Of a DNA stretch of 64,000 bases, positions 25,488 to 35,614 are shown piece by piece. The notes under the pieces were generated by a model, which saw only the letters and a list, made by a program, of their open reading frames with translations, did no database searches and was not told where the DNA came from. A program made the translations under genes and the position numbers. Position 1 is the first letter of the stretch, and every line of letters starts with the position of its first letter. The stretch covers positions 140,281-204,280 of the forward strand of contig NZ_JARXRO010000016.1 of NCBI RefSeq assembly GCF_029887935.1, read 5' to 3'. This stretch comes from Luteimonas kalidii. Its GTDB lineage: Bacteria; Pseudomonadota; Gammaproteobacteria; Xanthomonadales; Xanthomonadaceae.

Positions 25488-26678
25488 TCAGGACTTGTCG
25501 CCGCGTTCGGTGGCCTCGCCGATGTCGTCGTCGAGCACGATCACCCCGTGGCCGTGCGGGCGCTCGATCACGATCTTCGGGCCGTCGCCTGCGTACAGCC
25601 GGCTCTGGGTGTAGCGCTCGTGGGCGAAGCGCAGCAGCACGTTGCCTACCGCCGCCACCGGCAGCGCGATCAGCATGCCGACGAAGCCGAAGAGCTGGCC
25701 GCCGGCCATGATCGCGAAGATCACCGCCACCGGATGCAGGCCGATGCGGTCGCCGACGATGCGCGGGGTCAGGATGTAGCTCTCGATCAGCTGGCCGACG
25801 GTGAACACCACGCCGACCAGTACCAGCAGTTGCAGGTCGAAGCCCTGCGCCTGCACCAGCGCCGCGAGCACCGCCAGCACGATGCCGGTGGCCGCACCGA
25901 GATAGGGCACGAAACTGATCAATCCGGCCACGATCCCGATCAGCAGTCCCAGGTTGAGGCCCACCATGGTCAGTCCGGCGGCGTAGATCGCGCCCAGCGC
26001 CAGCATCACGATGAACTGGCCGCGCAGGAACGCGCCGAGCACCTCGTCGGATTCCTTCGCCAGGCGCGAGACGGTGCCGATGTGGTCGCGCGGGATCATC
26101 GCCGCCACGCGATCGACCAGCAGGTCCCAGTCGCGCAGGAAATAGAACGTGAGGATCGGTACCAGCACGATGTTGACCATCCAGGTGATGAAGGCGAAGC
26201 CGGAGGTCGACAGATAGCCGAACACGGTCGTGGCCACACCGCCGGCCTGGGCCCAGTGCGCGCGCGCCAGTTCGAACAGCCGTTGCGGGTCGAGCCAGCT
26301 GGTGATCTCGATCCCGGTGCGCGCTTCCACCCAGGGCAGGGCGGTCTCCATGAACCAGTCGCGGTACTCGGGCAGCGCATCGACCAGGGTCACCACCTGG
26401 CGTTCGATCATCGGCACCAGGATCAGCACCACCAGCACCACCAGCATCACCATCAGCACGAACACGAGGGTGACCGCGACCGGCCGCGAGCGCCCCGACC
26501 GTTCGAGCCGGTCCACCAGCGGATCGCCGAGCCAGCCCAGCAGCGCGGCCAGCACGAACGGCGTGAGGATCGGGCCCAGCAGCGCGATCAGCCACAGCGC
26601 GGCGAACGCGACCAGCCCCCACTGCAGCCGTTTCAGGAAACGGGCGATGTCCAGGGCGGCGGTGGGTGTGGGTTCCAT
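25488..26678 (-). CDS. perM: AI-2E family transporter (PerM-like)
   Basis: 396 residues with about seven or eight transmembrane helices. Segments such as GLVAFAALWLIALLGPILTP and VTLVFVLMVMLVVLVVLILV, and the conserved GLNLGLLIGIVAGLISFVPY, match the AI-2E exporter family (UPF0118, PerM). Family members have been linked to export of autoinducer-2, and to lipid or alkaline-stress functions; the specific role here is unknown. The C-terminal tail is hydrophilic. The gene follows the DUF2066 gene by 19 bp and precedes hda, the same order seen in many gammaproteobacteria. Confidence 0.88.
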   Translation of the reverse strand: MEPTPTAALDIARFLKRLQWGLVAFAALWLIALLGPILTPFVLAALLGWLGDPLVDRLERSGRSRPVAVTLVFVLMVMLVVLVVLILVPMIERQVVTLVDALPEYRDWFMETALPWVEARTGIEITSWLDPQRLFELARAHWAQAGGVATTVFGYLSTSGFAFITWMVNIVLVPILTFYFLRDWDLLVDRVAAMIPRDHIGTVSRLAKESDEVLGAFLRGQFIVMLALGAIYAAGLTMVGLNLGLLIGIVAGLISFVPYLGAATGIVLAVLAALVQAQGFDLQLLVLVGVVFTVGQLIESYILTPRIVGDRIGLHPVAVIFAIMAGGQLFGFVGMLIALPVAAVGNVLLRFAHERYTQSRLYAGDGPKIVIERPHGHGVIVLDDDIGEATERGDKS

Positions 26679-26697
26679 GGGCTGTGGCTCGATGTGC

Positions 26698-27777
26698 TCA
26701 GCGCAGCAGGTAGACCGGAGCGAGGACGTCCTCGCCCTCCATCTCGATCAGCACGTCCTCGTCGGCCATGCGGCGGAAGCCGGCCAGGCCGGTCAGCAGG
26801 TCGAGTTCGACTTCGAGCCGGTCGGGCATGGCCCGCTGCGGACGGATCGCGCGCACCACCGACATGCGCTGAAGCGCCGCGGACAGGCGCAGGTAGTCGG
26901 CGCCCGTGCGCACGCCGGTGAACACCATGCGCTGCACGACCGGGTCGGCGGGCGCGGTGGCCTTCGCGTAACGCTTGATCAAGGCGTCGGCGCCGCCGTC
27001 GGCACCGGTCGCCAGCGTGCGACGGGCGTCCGCGCCTTCTTCCGACCAGCGCGACAGCACGCGGCCGTTGTCGACGAAGATCCAGTCCGCCTTCCACCCG
27101 GCGCCATCGCGGTACAGCTTGCCGATCAGCTGCATCGGCGGCTGGTAGCGCGCGGACAGGCGCGCGATCGCGCCGGTGTCGCCGCGCCAGATCGCGCCCA
27201 CCGCGGCCTGTTCGGCCGCACTGCCCGACGGCAGCCCCAGCCGGTAGCCGCGCTGGACCGCGCGCTCCAGCAGCGGCCGCGCGACGTTGTTGTGCTGCAG
27301 GCCGACGAGGCGCGGGCCGTTGCCGTCGTCGATCGCCAGCCACACCACCGGCTTGGGCCGCGGCTGCGGCCAGACCGGCAGGCCGAGCGCCCCGGCCACG
27401 GCGTCGACCTGGTCGGCGTCGAAGCGCACCACCAGCATCGTCCGGAACGTCGGTGCCCCCGAAGCGCCGACGCTCTCGTCCTGGCGGTAGTCGTAGCCTT
27501 CGACGTAGTCGGCCGCGCGGCGCAGCTCCTGGCCCACGCCGGGGCGGCTGGCGATGGAACGGTCGCCCGACAGCTTGGCCAGCACCTGGACCAGCGCGCG
27601 CGCGATGCCGGTCTCGCGTTCGGACTCGGACTGGCTGCGCACCGGCACCTCGGCCTCGTACATGCCTTCGCCCGACGCGCGGTCGCCCTCGACCCGCTGT
27701 GCGAGCGCGGGAGTGGCCGCCAGCAGCAGCGCCAGCGTCCACGCCAGGCCCCGGGTGGTATGTGCAAGCAATCGCAT
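26698..27777 (-). CDS. DUF2066 domain-containing exported protein
   Basis: 359 residues with a signal peptide at 1-26 (MRLLAHTTRGLAWTLALLLA, ending ATPALA). The mature protein opens EVPVRSQSESERETGIARAL, the usual DUF2066 N-terminus, and is mostly alpha/beta without further membrane spans or Cys pairs. A periplasmic protein of unknown function. It is the first gene of the DUF2066-perM-hda set, and the 155-bp gap to divergent purM should carry its promoter. The order is conserved across xanthomonads and pseudomonads, which supports the gene call more than any motif. Confidence 0.85.
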   Translation of the reverse strand: MRLLAHTTRGLAWTLALLLAATPALAQRVEGDRASGEGMYEAEVPVRSQSESERETGIARALVQVLAKLSGDRSIASRPGVGQELRRAADYVEGYDYRQDESVGASGAPTFRTMLVVRFDADQVDAVAGALGLPVWPQPRPKPVVWLAIDDGNGPRLVGLQHNNVARPLLERAVQRGYRLGLPSGSAAEQAAVGAIWRGDTGAIARLSARYQPPMQLIGKLYRDGAGWKADWIFVDNGRVLSRWSEEGADARRTLATGADGGADALIKRYAKATAPADPVVQRMVFTGVRTGADYLRLSAALQRMSVVRAIRPQRAMPDRLEVELDLLTGLAGFRRMADEDVLIEMEGEDVLAPVYLLR

Positions 27778-27897
27778 CCGATGTCCTTGTGCAGCGGCAA
27801 ACCGTGGCGAAATGGTGCCACAAAGGCCCTGCGCGAAGTCTGACGGGGGCCGCGTGAGGGACGTGACCGTCCCGGGTCGCGTCCGCCGGACGGCTGC

Positions 27898-27903
27898 TAG
27901 AAT
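27898..27903 (+). promoter_or_regulatory. Candidate -10 element for purM
   Basis: TAGAAT lies 30 bp before the purM start, correct for a short leader. No matching -35 box is seen at 16-18 bp, so only the -10 is proposed. Confidence 0.4.
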
Positions 27904-27932
27904 CGCGGGCCGACCGGCCCCTGCGAGCTCCC

Positions 27933-28988
27933 TTGACCACCCCGCCCCCCGGCCCGCCCGGCCTGACCTACCGCGACGCCGGCGTCGACATCGACGCGGG
28001 CAATGAAGTCGTCGAGCGCATCAAGCCGCTGGTGGCGCGCAGCCTGCGCCCGGAAGTGATGGGCGGGCTGGGCGGCTTCGGCGCCCTGTTCGACCTGTCC
28101 GGCAAGTATCGCGAACCGGTGCTCGTCTCCGGCACCGACGGCGTGGGCACCAAGCTCAAGCTGGCCCAGCAGCTCGGCCGCCACGACACCATCGGCATCG
28201 ACCTGGTCGCCATGTGCGTGAACGACGTCCTGGTGCAGGGCGCCGAGCCGCTGTTCTTCCTCGATTATTTCGCCACCGGCAAGCTCGACGTGGACACCAC
28301 GGTGGCCGTGGTCGGCGGCATCGCCAAGGGCTGCGAACTCTCCGGTTGCGCGCTGATCGGCGGAGAGACCGCGGAAATGCCCGACATGTATCCGCCGGGC
28401 GAGTACGACCTGGCCGGATTCTGCGTGGCCGCGGTCGAGAAGTCCGAACTGCGCGACGGCGCCGCCGTGCGCGCGGGCGACGTGCTGGTCGGCATCGCCT
28501 CCAGCGGCCCGCATTCGAACGGCTATTCGCTGATCCGCCGGATCTACGACCGTGCCGGCACGCCCGGCGGGCTCGATGTCGGCGGCGTGCTGCTCGGCGA
28601 TGCGCTGATGGCGCCGACGCGGCTGTACGTGAAGCCGGTGCTGGAGCTGCTGCGCGGCAGCCACGGGCCCGCGATCCACGGTATGGCCCACATCACCGGC
28701 GGCGGCCTGACCGAGAACGTCATCCGCGTCGTGCCCGACGGCCTGGGGCTGGAGATCGACACCTCGTCCTGGCCGCTGCCGCCGGTGTTCGACTGGCTGC
28801 AGCGCGAGGGCAACGTCGCGCGCGAGGAGATGTGGCGCACGTTCAATTGCGGGATCGGCTTCGTGCTGCTGGTCGACCGCGACGCGGTGGCCGCGCTGGG
28901 CGGCGAGCTGGTGCGGCTGGGACTCGCGCACTGGCGCATCGGCCAGGTCGTCGCCGCGGGCGACGACGGGCGCGTGCGCATCGGCTGA
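27933..28988 (+). CDS. purM: Phosphoribosylformylglycinamidine cyclo-ligase
   Basis: 351 residues, AIR synthetase, fifth step of purine synthesis: FGAM plus ATP gives AIR. The N-terminus [20 protein letters not shown] and [18 protein letters not shown], the ATP-loop [20 protein letters not shown] and [20 protein letters not shown] are characteristic. It starts with TTG at 27933: no ATG or GTG lies near the homologous start and the next in-frame ATG would remove about 40 conserved residues. purN follows 80 bp downstream, so the pair is likely an operon. Low-efficiency start codons such as TTG are compatible with modest expression. Confidence 0.95.
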   Translation: MTTPPPGPPGLTYRDAGVDIDAGNEVVERIKPLVARSLRPEVMGGLGGFGALFDLSGKYREPVLVSGTDGVGTKLKLAQQLGRHDTIGIDLVAMCVNDVLVQGAEPLFFLDYFATGKLDVDTTVAVVGGIAKGCELSGCALIGGETAEMPDMYPPGEYDLAGFCVAAVEKSELRDGAAVRAGDVLVGIASSGPHSNGYSLIRRIYDRAGTPGGLDVGGVLLGDALMAPTRLYVKPVLELLRGSHGPAIHGMAHITGGGLTENVIRVVPDGLGLEIDTSSWPLPPVFDWLQREGNVAREEMWRTFNCGIGFVLLVDRDAVAALGGELVRLGLAHWRIGQVVAAGDDGRVRIG

Positions 28989-29068
28989 CGCGCATGGCGG
29001 GCACGTGCAGGATCGCGACCCGGTGGTGCGTCCGCGCGCCGCGGCCGCACATTCCCTGATCCCGCATC

Positions 29069-29743
29069 GTGGCGTCTTCCGCGCATCCACCGCTGCGCCT
29101 GGCGGTGCTCGCCTCGGGCCGCGGCAGCAACCTGCAGGCGATCCTGGACGCGATCGCGGCGCAGCGGCTGCGGGCCGTGGTGACCGGCGTGTTCTCCGAC
29201 AGGTCCTCCGCACCGGTGCTGCAGCGCGCGCGCGAGGCAGGAGTGGCTGCAGCATCGCTGTCGCCGCGCGGGTTCGCCACGCGCCCGGACTTCGACCGGG
29301 CCCTGTTCGCACGCGTGGACGCGGCGAATCCGGACCTGATCGTGTGCGCGGGTTACATGCGGCTGCTCGATCCCGACGTGCTGGCGCCGCATGTCGGCCG
29401 CCTGGTGAACATCCATCCCTCGCTCCTGCCCGCGTTCAAGGGCCTGCACACGCATCGGCAGGCGCTGGCCGCGGGCGTGTCCGGGCACGGCGCCAGCCTC
29501 CATTTCGTCACCGCCGAACTCGACGGTGGCCCGGTGATCGCTCAGGTCCGGGTGCCGGTGCACGCCGGGGACGATGAAGCCAGCCTCGCGGCCCGCGTCC
29601 TCGCGCGCGAACACCCGCTGCTGGTCGAGACCCTGCGCCTGTTCGCGGACCGGCGGCTGGCGCTGCGTGAAGATGGTGTTCACTTCGATGGCCATGCGCT
29701 GACCGCGCCGCTTCAGCTGTCGTGCAACGACACGTTTGCATGA
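29069..29743 (+). CDS. purN: Phosphoribosylglycinamide formyltransferase
   Basis: 224 residues, GAR transformylase, which formylates GAR using 10-formyl-tetrahydrofolate. Signature segments are VLASGRGSNLQAILDAI near the N-terminus, LIVCAGYMRLLDPDVLAPHV, and LVNIHPSLLPAFKGLHTHRQ, where the His and Asn of NIHP and the later TAELDGGPVIAQ Asp are catalytic. Start codon is GTG at 29069. It follows purM in the usual order. The next gene (DUF3108) begins 10 bases past the stop, so it may share the transcript. Confidence 0.95.
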   Translation: MASSAHPPLRLAVLASGRGSNLQAILDAIAAQRLRAVVTGVFSDRSSAPVLQRAREAGVAAASLSPRGFATRPDFDRALFARVDAANPDLIVCAGYMRLLDPDVLAPHVGRLVNIHPSLLPAFKGLHTHRQALAAGVSGHGASLHFVTAELDGGPVIAQVRVPVHAGDDEASLAARVLAREHPLLVETLRLFADRRLALREDGVHFDGHALTAPLQLSCNDTFA

Positions 29744-29753
29744 TGTGCGGCTT

Positions 29754-30575
29754 ATGCGTCTGGCCACCCGCCCCATCGTCGTTCTGCTGCTGGTGACGGC
29801 TCTTGCCGCCAGTCCCGGCGGGCAGTCGCGTGCCCAGTCGGACGCTCCGCGTCCAGTCACTCCCGATCCTGCGGTCGAACAGGTGCCGCCGACCGACATC
29901 GCCGAGCCGCGCGCGCTGCAACCCTTTGTCGCCACCTACGAAGCCTGGTACGAGGGCAAGCATGCCGGCTCCGCCACGATGCGGCTGGTGCGCGACGACG
30001 GGGCTTCGCGCTGGCGGGTGGACCTGGGCGTTCGCGGCGACCGCGGGTTCGCCGGAATCTTCAACCTGAACATCGAGCAGAGCACCGTGTTCGACGTCGC
30101 CGGCGATGGCGATGTCTACCGTCCTTTGTCGCAGGCCACCACGCGCAAGGCCGCGCTGTTCTTCAACCGCAGGACGACCGGCACCTACGACTGGCACACC
30201 AATACTGCACGCTGGACCGGCGACGTCAGCAAGGCCAGGCGCGTGCCGGTGCCGATCGCGCATGGCGACATGAGCGGATTGCTGATCAACCTGGCCGTGA
30301 TCCGCGACGCCGAACCCGGGGCGTCGCTGCGGTACCGGTTCGTGGACAGCGGGCGGGCGCGCGACTACGAGTACCGTGTCTCCGCTGCGGCCGAATCCGT
30401 CACCGTGGCCGAACTCAGCTACCAGGCGCTGCGGGTCGAGCGGACCAACGGCGGCAACGACGAGATGATCCTGTGGGTCGCGGACGGCGTGCCCACGCCG
30501 GTGCGGATCCTGCAGCGCGAGGATGGCGAGGACGCCATCGACCTGCGCCTGGTCGAGTACCGGGCGGCGCAATGA
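29754..30575 (+). CDS. Exported DUF3108 protein A
   Basis: 273 residues. ATG 29754 opens a signal peptide, MRLATRPIVVLLLVTALAAS, so the protein is exported. The mature region carries the DUF3108 hallmarks: FVATYEAWYEGKHAGSATM near the start, then FNLNIEQSTVFDVAGDGDVY and the C-terminal PVRILQREDGEDAIDLRLV. The family is thought to form an elongated beta barrel or lipid-binding fold in the envelope, but its role is not established. A second DUF3108 protein follows immediately with an ATGA overlap possibility. A TTG six codons upstream is in frame but would spoil the signal peptide. Confidence 0.85.
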   Translation: MRLATRPIVVLLLVTALAASPGGQSRAQSDAPRPVTPDPAVEQVPPTDIAEPRALQPFVATYEAWYEGKHAGSATMRLVRDDGASRWRVDLGVRGDRGFAGIFNLNIEQSTVFDVAGDGDVYRPLSQATTRKAALFFNRRTTGTYDWHTNTARWTGDVSKARRVPVPIAHGDMSGLLINLAVIRDAEPGASLRYRFVDSGRARDYEYRVSAAAESVTVAELSYQALRVERTNGGNDEMILWVADGVPTPVRILQREDGEDAIDLRLVEYRAAQ

Positions 30576-30598
30576 GCATGACAACGAGGACCCCCACG

Positions 30599-31300
30599 AT
30601 GTTCCGAACCCCACTGCGCGGTGTCGCGCTCGCTTCCCTGCTGGCGCTCGCGAGCGCCCCCCTGGCCGCGGTCGAGCCGTTCGCGGCCGATTACGGCGCC
30701 AACTACATGGGCATGCAGGCCGACGGCAGGATGACGCTCGCTCCGGCCGGCGACAACCGCTGGAAGTACAGCCTGGATGTGAGCGGCGCGGGCGCACGGC
30801 TGTCGCAGAGCACCGTGTTCGAGGTCGAGGGCGACCGCTGGCGCCCGGTGTCCGGCAACGATTCCCAGGGTGGCGAGAACGGCCTGGCGGCGATGCTGGT
30901 CAAGAAGCGCTCGGTCAACGCGACCTACGACTGGAGCAGCGGCCAGGCCACGTGGGAAGGCGACGTCAAGCCCGATCGCCGCGGTCCGGTGAAACTGCAG
31001 CCCGGCGACGTCGACGGCATGCTGATGAACCTCGCCCTGGTGCGCGACTTCAAGGCCGGCAAGCCGTTGAACTACCGCCTGGTCGAGGATGGCCGCGTGC
31101 GCCGCCAGGTGTTCAAGCCCGCCGGCACGGAGAACATCACCGTTGCCGGCAAGTCGCACAAGGCGACCAAGGTGACGTGGAAGGACGAGGATCGCAGCAT
31201 CACCGCCTGGATCGTCGATGACCTGCCGGTCCCGGCGCGCATCCTGCAGCAGCGCGACGGCCGCGACCACATCGACCTGACGCTCAAGTCGGTGCGCTGA
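30599..31300 (+). CDS. Exported DUF3108 protein B
   Basis: 233 residues with a signal peptide MFRTPLRGVALASLLALASA. The mature part reads PFAADYGANYMGMQADGRMT then SQSTVFEVEGDRWRPVSGND and ends PARILQQRDGRDHIDLTL, clearly a paralogue of the preceding protein. I take ATG 30599 (GAGG nine bases upstream); ATGs at 30572 and 30578 are also in frame, and the first overlaps the previous stop codon (ATGA). Two DUF3108 genes in a row suggests a duplicated envelope function. No other envelope gene follows on this strand; the next gene is convergent. Confidence 0.85.
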   Translation: MFRTPLRGVALASLLALASAPLAAVEPFAADYGANYMGMQADGRMTLAPAGDNRWKYSLDVSGAGARLSQSTVFEVEGDRWRPVSGNDSQGGENGLAAMLVKKRSVNATYDWSSGQATWEGDVKPDRRGPVKLQPGDVDGMLMNLALVRDFKAGKPLNYRLVEDGRVRRQVFKPAGTENITVAGKSHKATKVTWKDEDRSITAWIVDDLPVPARILQQRDGRDHIDLTLKSVR

Positions 31301-31435
31301 GGCGGTGCTGCGGGGACCGCGCGTGAAGGCGCGGCGCGTGGACGGCGGGACGTGCCCGCACCCGTGGGCCGGCCGGTCGAGCTGATCAGGTCGACGAGTC
31401 TTCGGCGGTCCCCATCCCGGCCTGGCGCGATAGGT

Positions 31436-31774
31436 TCAGGGATCGGCCCTGGCGGGTGCAGCCGGCGCCTCGCCATCGTCGAATACCACCCGGCACTCGA
31501 CCCGGAACGGCGCCTCGCGGTCGCGCAGCCGCACGTAGCGACGACACGTGCGCGGACCGTCGCGCGTTTCATCCACCGCGACCACCGTGTAGCCCTGCAC
31601 GATCTCGGCCCGGCTGGCGGTGCCGTCGTCGTCCCAGTCCATCTCCCGGGGCTGGGTGCCGTTGAATCCGGCGATGCCCATCAGCCGCAGCACCAGCATC
31701 GCCACCAGCACCAGCAGCACGGTCGCCAGCAGCACCTTGCGCCGCGGCGATAGGTGGAACCGGGGCGCGGTCAT
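31436..31774 (-). CDS. Single-pass membrane protein with EF-hand-like loop
   Basis: 112 residues. A basic N-terminus (TAPRFHLSPRRK) precedes one membrane helix at about 13-33 (VLLATVLLVLVAMLVLRL), so the C-terminal part should be periplasmic. Residues 46-57 read DWDDDGTASRAE, an exact D-x-D-x-D-G-x-x-S-x-x-E calcium-binding loop with Asp at 1, 3 and 5 and Glu at 12. A single EF-hand is unusual, as they normally pair, so dimerisation or partner binding is implied. It follows murA by 10 bases on the minus strand and is likely co-transcribed with ibaG and murA. Confidence 0.75.
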   Translation of the reverse strand: MTAPRFHLSPRRKVLLATVLLVLVAMLVLRLMGIAGFNGTQPREMDWDDDGTASRAEIVQGYTVVAVDETRDGPRTCRRYVRLRDREAPFRVECRVVFDDGEAPAAPARADP

Positions 31775-31784
31775 GCCGTGAGCC

Positions 31785-33359
<1,575 letters not shown>

Positions 33360-33360
33360 C

Positions 33361-33366
33361 TAAAAT
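33361..33366 (+). promoter_or_regulatory. Candidate -10 element for the kdsD operon
   Basis: TAAAAT lies 38 bp before kdsD in the 124-bp divergent gap to ibaG; the surrounding run is A+T rich for this genome. A convincing -35 at 16-18 bp is not seen. It would drive the long kdsD-to-ptsI run. Confidence 0.4.
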
Positions 33367-33404
33367 GAACGGATTAGGTTAACGGAAAAGACCTCTCCCC
33401 GGAT

Positions 33405-34424
33405 ATGGCCATCCCCGGAACGATCCCTGCCGACCTGCCCGCCCAGACGCGGGCCGAACCCGCGTTCGCGGCCAGCGGCCGGCGCGTGTTCGCGGTCGAG
33501 GTCCGTGGCCTGGAAGCCGTCGCCGCGCGCCTGGACGGCGCGTTCTCGGACGCGTGCGCGCGGATCCTGGCCGCCCGCGGGCGGGTGGTCTGCACCGGGA
33601 TGGGCAAGTCCGGGCACGTCGCGCGCAAGATCGCCGCCACCCTGGCCTCCACCGGCACCCCGGCGTTCTACATGCATCCGGGCGAGGCCGGGCATGGCGA
33701 CCTGGGGATGGTGACCGACGCCGACATCGTGCTGGCGGTGTCCTACTCGGGCGAATCGGACGAGATCCTGATGCTGCTCCCGGTGCTCAAGCGCCAGGGC
33801 AACGGGCTGCTGGCGATGACCGGCCGGCCCGGTTCGACGCTGGCCCGGGAAGCCGACGTGCACCTGGACACCAGCGTGCCGGCCGAAGCCTGCCCGCTGC
33901 ACCTGGCGCCCACCGCGAGCACCACCGCGGCGATGGCGATGGGCGACGCGCTGGCGGTCGCGCTGCTCGAGGCGCGTGGCTTCACCGCCGACGATTTCGC
34001 CCGATCGCACCCGGCCGGCGCGCTCGGCCGGCGCCTGCTGCTGCATATCGGCGACGTCATGCACACGGGCGACGACGTACCGCGCGTGCGCGGCGACGCC
34101 TCGCTGGGCGAGGCGCTGCTGGAGATGAGCCGCAAGCGCCTGGGCGTGACCGCGGTGGTCGACGACGCCGGCCGCCTGCTGGGACTGTTCACCGACGGCG
34201 ACCTGCGCCGCACCCTCGGCGACCGCAGCATCGACGTGCATGCCACGCCCATCGTCGGGGTAATGACGCGCGATCCGGTGACCATCGGCAGCGACGCGCT
34301 GGCGGTCGAAGCCGCACGGCTGATGGAAACCCGCAAGATCAACGCGCTGCTGGTGCTCGACGCGGACCGCCATGTGGTCGGCGCGCTCAACGTCCACGAC
34401 CTGCTGCGCGCGCGGGTGGTCTGA
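33405..34424 (+). CDS. kdsD: D-arabinose-5-phosphate isomerase
   Basis: 339 residues. An N-terminal SIS sugar-isomerase domain (GMGKSGHVARKIAATLASTG, then FYMHPGEAGHGDLGMV) is followed by two CBS domains (about residues 205-335). It converts ribulose-5-phosphate to arabinose-5-phosphate, the precursor of Kdo. Downstream kdsC and the lpt genes confirm an LPS role. It is the first gene of a long co-directional block and its -10 candidate lies 38 bp upstream. KpsF is a close relative; the kdsC neighbour favours KdsD. Confidence 0.95.
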   Translation: MAIPGTIPADLPAQTRAEPAFAASGRRVFAVEVRGLEAVAARLDGAFSDACARILAARGRVVCTGMGKSGHVARKIAATLASTGTPAFYMHPGEAGHGDLGMVTDADIVLAVSYSGESDEILMLLPVLKRQGNGLLAMTGRPGSTLAREADVHLDTSVPAEACPLHLAPTASTTAAMAMGDALAVALLEARGFTADDFARSHPAGALGRRLLLHIGDVMHTGDDVPRVRGDASLGEALLEMSRKRLGVTAVVDDAGRLLGLFTDGDLRRTLGDRSIDVHATPIVGVMTRDPVTIGSDALAVEAARLMETRKINALLVLDADRHVVGALNVHDLLRARVV

Positions 34425-34445
34425 CCGTCCCGCCCATGCCGGTTC

Positions 34446-34467
34446 GCACCCGATACAGGCCGGGTGC
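34446..34467 (+). other. Hairpin between kdsD and kdsC
   Basis: GCACCCG (34446-34452) and CGGGTGC (34461-34467) pair around ATACAGGC, with no T-run. It may adjust downstream expression by mRNA processing, or simply be chance. Confidence 0.3.
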
Positions 34468-34511
34468 GGTCTCCTGCCCGTCCCGCCCCGACCCACGAAC
34501 CGATCATCCAC

Positions 34512-35057
34512 GTGCCCCATACCCGCCCCGACTATCCCGCCGACCTGGTCGACCGCGCCGCGAAGATCCGGCTGGTCGGCTTCGACGTCGACGGCACCCT
34601 GACCGACGGCCGGCTGTGGTTCGACGAGGACGGGCGCGAGTCGAAAGCCTTCCATGTCCTCGACGGCCAGGGCCTGGTGCAACTGCGCCGCGCCGGCGTC
34701 GCGATCGTGTTCATCACCGCGCGCAACAGCACGGTGGCGGCGAACCGCGCGCGCGAACTCGGCGCCGGCGCCTACGTCGACTGCAAGGACAAGCTCGCCT
34801 GCCTGCAGGCGCTCGCGGCCGAGCAGGGGCTGGCGATGGACGAAGTGGCGTTCATGGGCGACGACCTGCCCGACCTGCCGGTGCTGCGCGGGGTCGGCTT
34901 CGCGGTGGCGCCGGCCAGCGTGCACCACTGGCTGCGCGATGCCGTGCACTGGGTGACCCCGTCGCGCGGCGGCGAGGGCGCCGCGCGTGAGCTGTGCGAC
35001 CTGATCCTGCACGCCCACGGCCGGGTCGAGGCACTGCTCCGGGACGACGCGCGATGA
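34512..35057 (+). CDS. kdsC: 3-deoxy-D-manno-octulosonate 8-phosphate phosphatase
   Basis: 181 residues, HAD-superfamily phosphatase. Motif I is FDVDGTLTDG, with the nucleophile and acid Asp; later motifs are ITARNSTVAANRAR and MGDDLPDLPVLRGVGF. It removes phosphate from Kdo-8-phosphate in the cytoplasm. The start is a GTG (VPHTRPDYP); no ATG is available near the homologous start, and a second GTG at 34464 is possible. It overlaps lptC by four bases (ATGA), so translational coupling is likely. E. coli KdsC is 188 residues, consistent with this length. Confidence 0.93.
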   Translation: MPHTRPDYPADLVDRAAKIRLVGFDVDGTLTDGRLWFDEDGRESKAFHVLDGQGLVQLRRAGVAIVFITARNSTVAANRARELGAGAYVDCKDKLACLQALAAEQGLAMDEVAFMGDDLPDLPVLRGVGFAVAPASVHHWLRDAVHWVTPSRGGEGAARELCDLILHAHGRVEALLRDDAR

Positions 35058-35614
35058 ACTGGCGCCTGGCCATCATCCTGGCCCTGCTCGCCGGCGCCGT
35101 CCTCAGCGGATGGTTCGCCTGGCGCGGGCAGGCGCCGGAGGACCAGCAGGCGCAGGCGGAGGCGCGCTCGGACTACATCCTGCGCGACTTCGAGGTGGTG
35201 ACCCTGGACAGCACGGGCCAGGAATCGTTCTCGCTGCGTGCACCGGAGCTGCGCCAGACCCCTGGCGCACGCACGCTGGAGCTGGAGACACCCCTGTTCC
35301 TGATGCCCGACGAGCACGGCAGCCGCTGGGAGGTGCGCTCGCAGACCGGCTGGGTCAACGAGAAGAGCACCCTGGTGCGCCTGCGGGGCGAGGTGGTCGC
35401 CGACAGCCCGGTGGGCGCCAGCCGCCCGACCAAAATGCGCACCGAGCAGCTGGACATCTTCCCCGACGACAACCGGGCCACCTCCGAGGCCGTCGTGACC
35501 ATCACCACCCCCGGCACTACAATGCGCGGCACCGGGATGGAGGCCGACCTGGCCAGCAAGCGCATCCAGCTCCTCTCCGACGTGAGCCTCAACAATGACC
35601 CGAACCGCCGCTAA
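35054..35614 (+). CDS. lptC: LPS export system protein LptC
   Basis: 186 residues. A single N-terminal membrane helix (WRLAIILALLAGAVLSGWFA) anchors it in the inner membrane, with the rest periplasmic (OstA-like beta-jellyroll, RDFEVVTLDSTGQESFSLRA). LptC forms the first periplasmic part of the LPS bridge with LptBFG and LptA. It starts inside the kdsC stop and overlaps lptA by 20 bp. LptF and LptG are not in this window. Confidence 0.9.
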   Translation: MNWRLAIILALLAGAVLSGWFAWRGQAPEDQQAQAEARSDYILRDFEVVTLDSTGQESFSLRAPELRQTPGARTLELETPLFLMPDEHGSRWEVRSQTGWVNEKSTLVRLRGEVVADSPVGASRPTKMRTEQLDIFPDDNRATSEAVVTITTPGTTMRGTGMEADLASKRIQLLSDVSLNNDPNRR

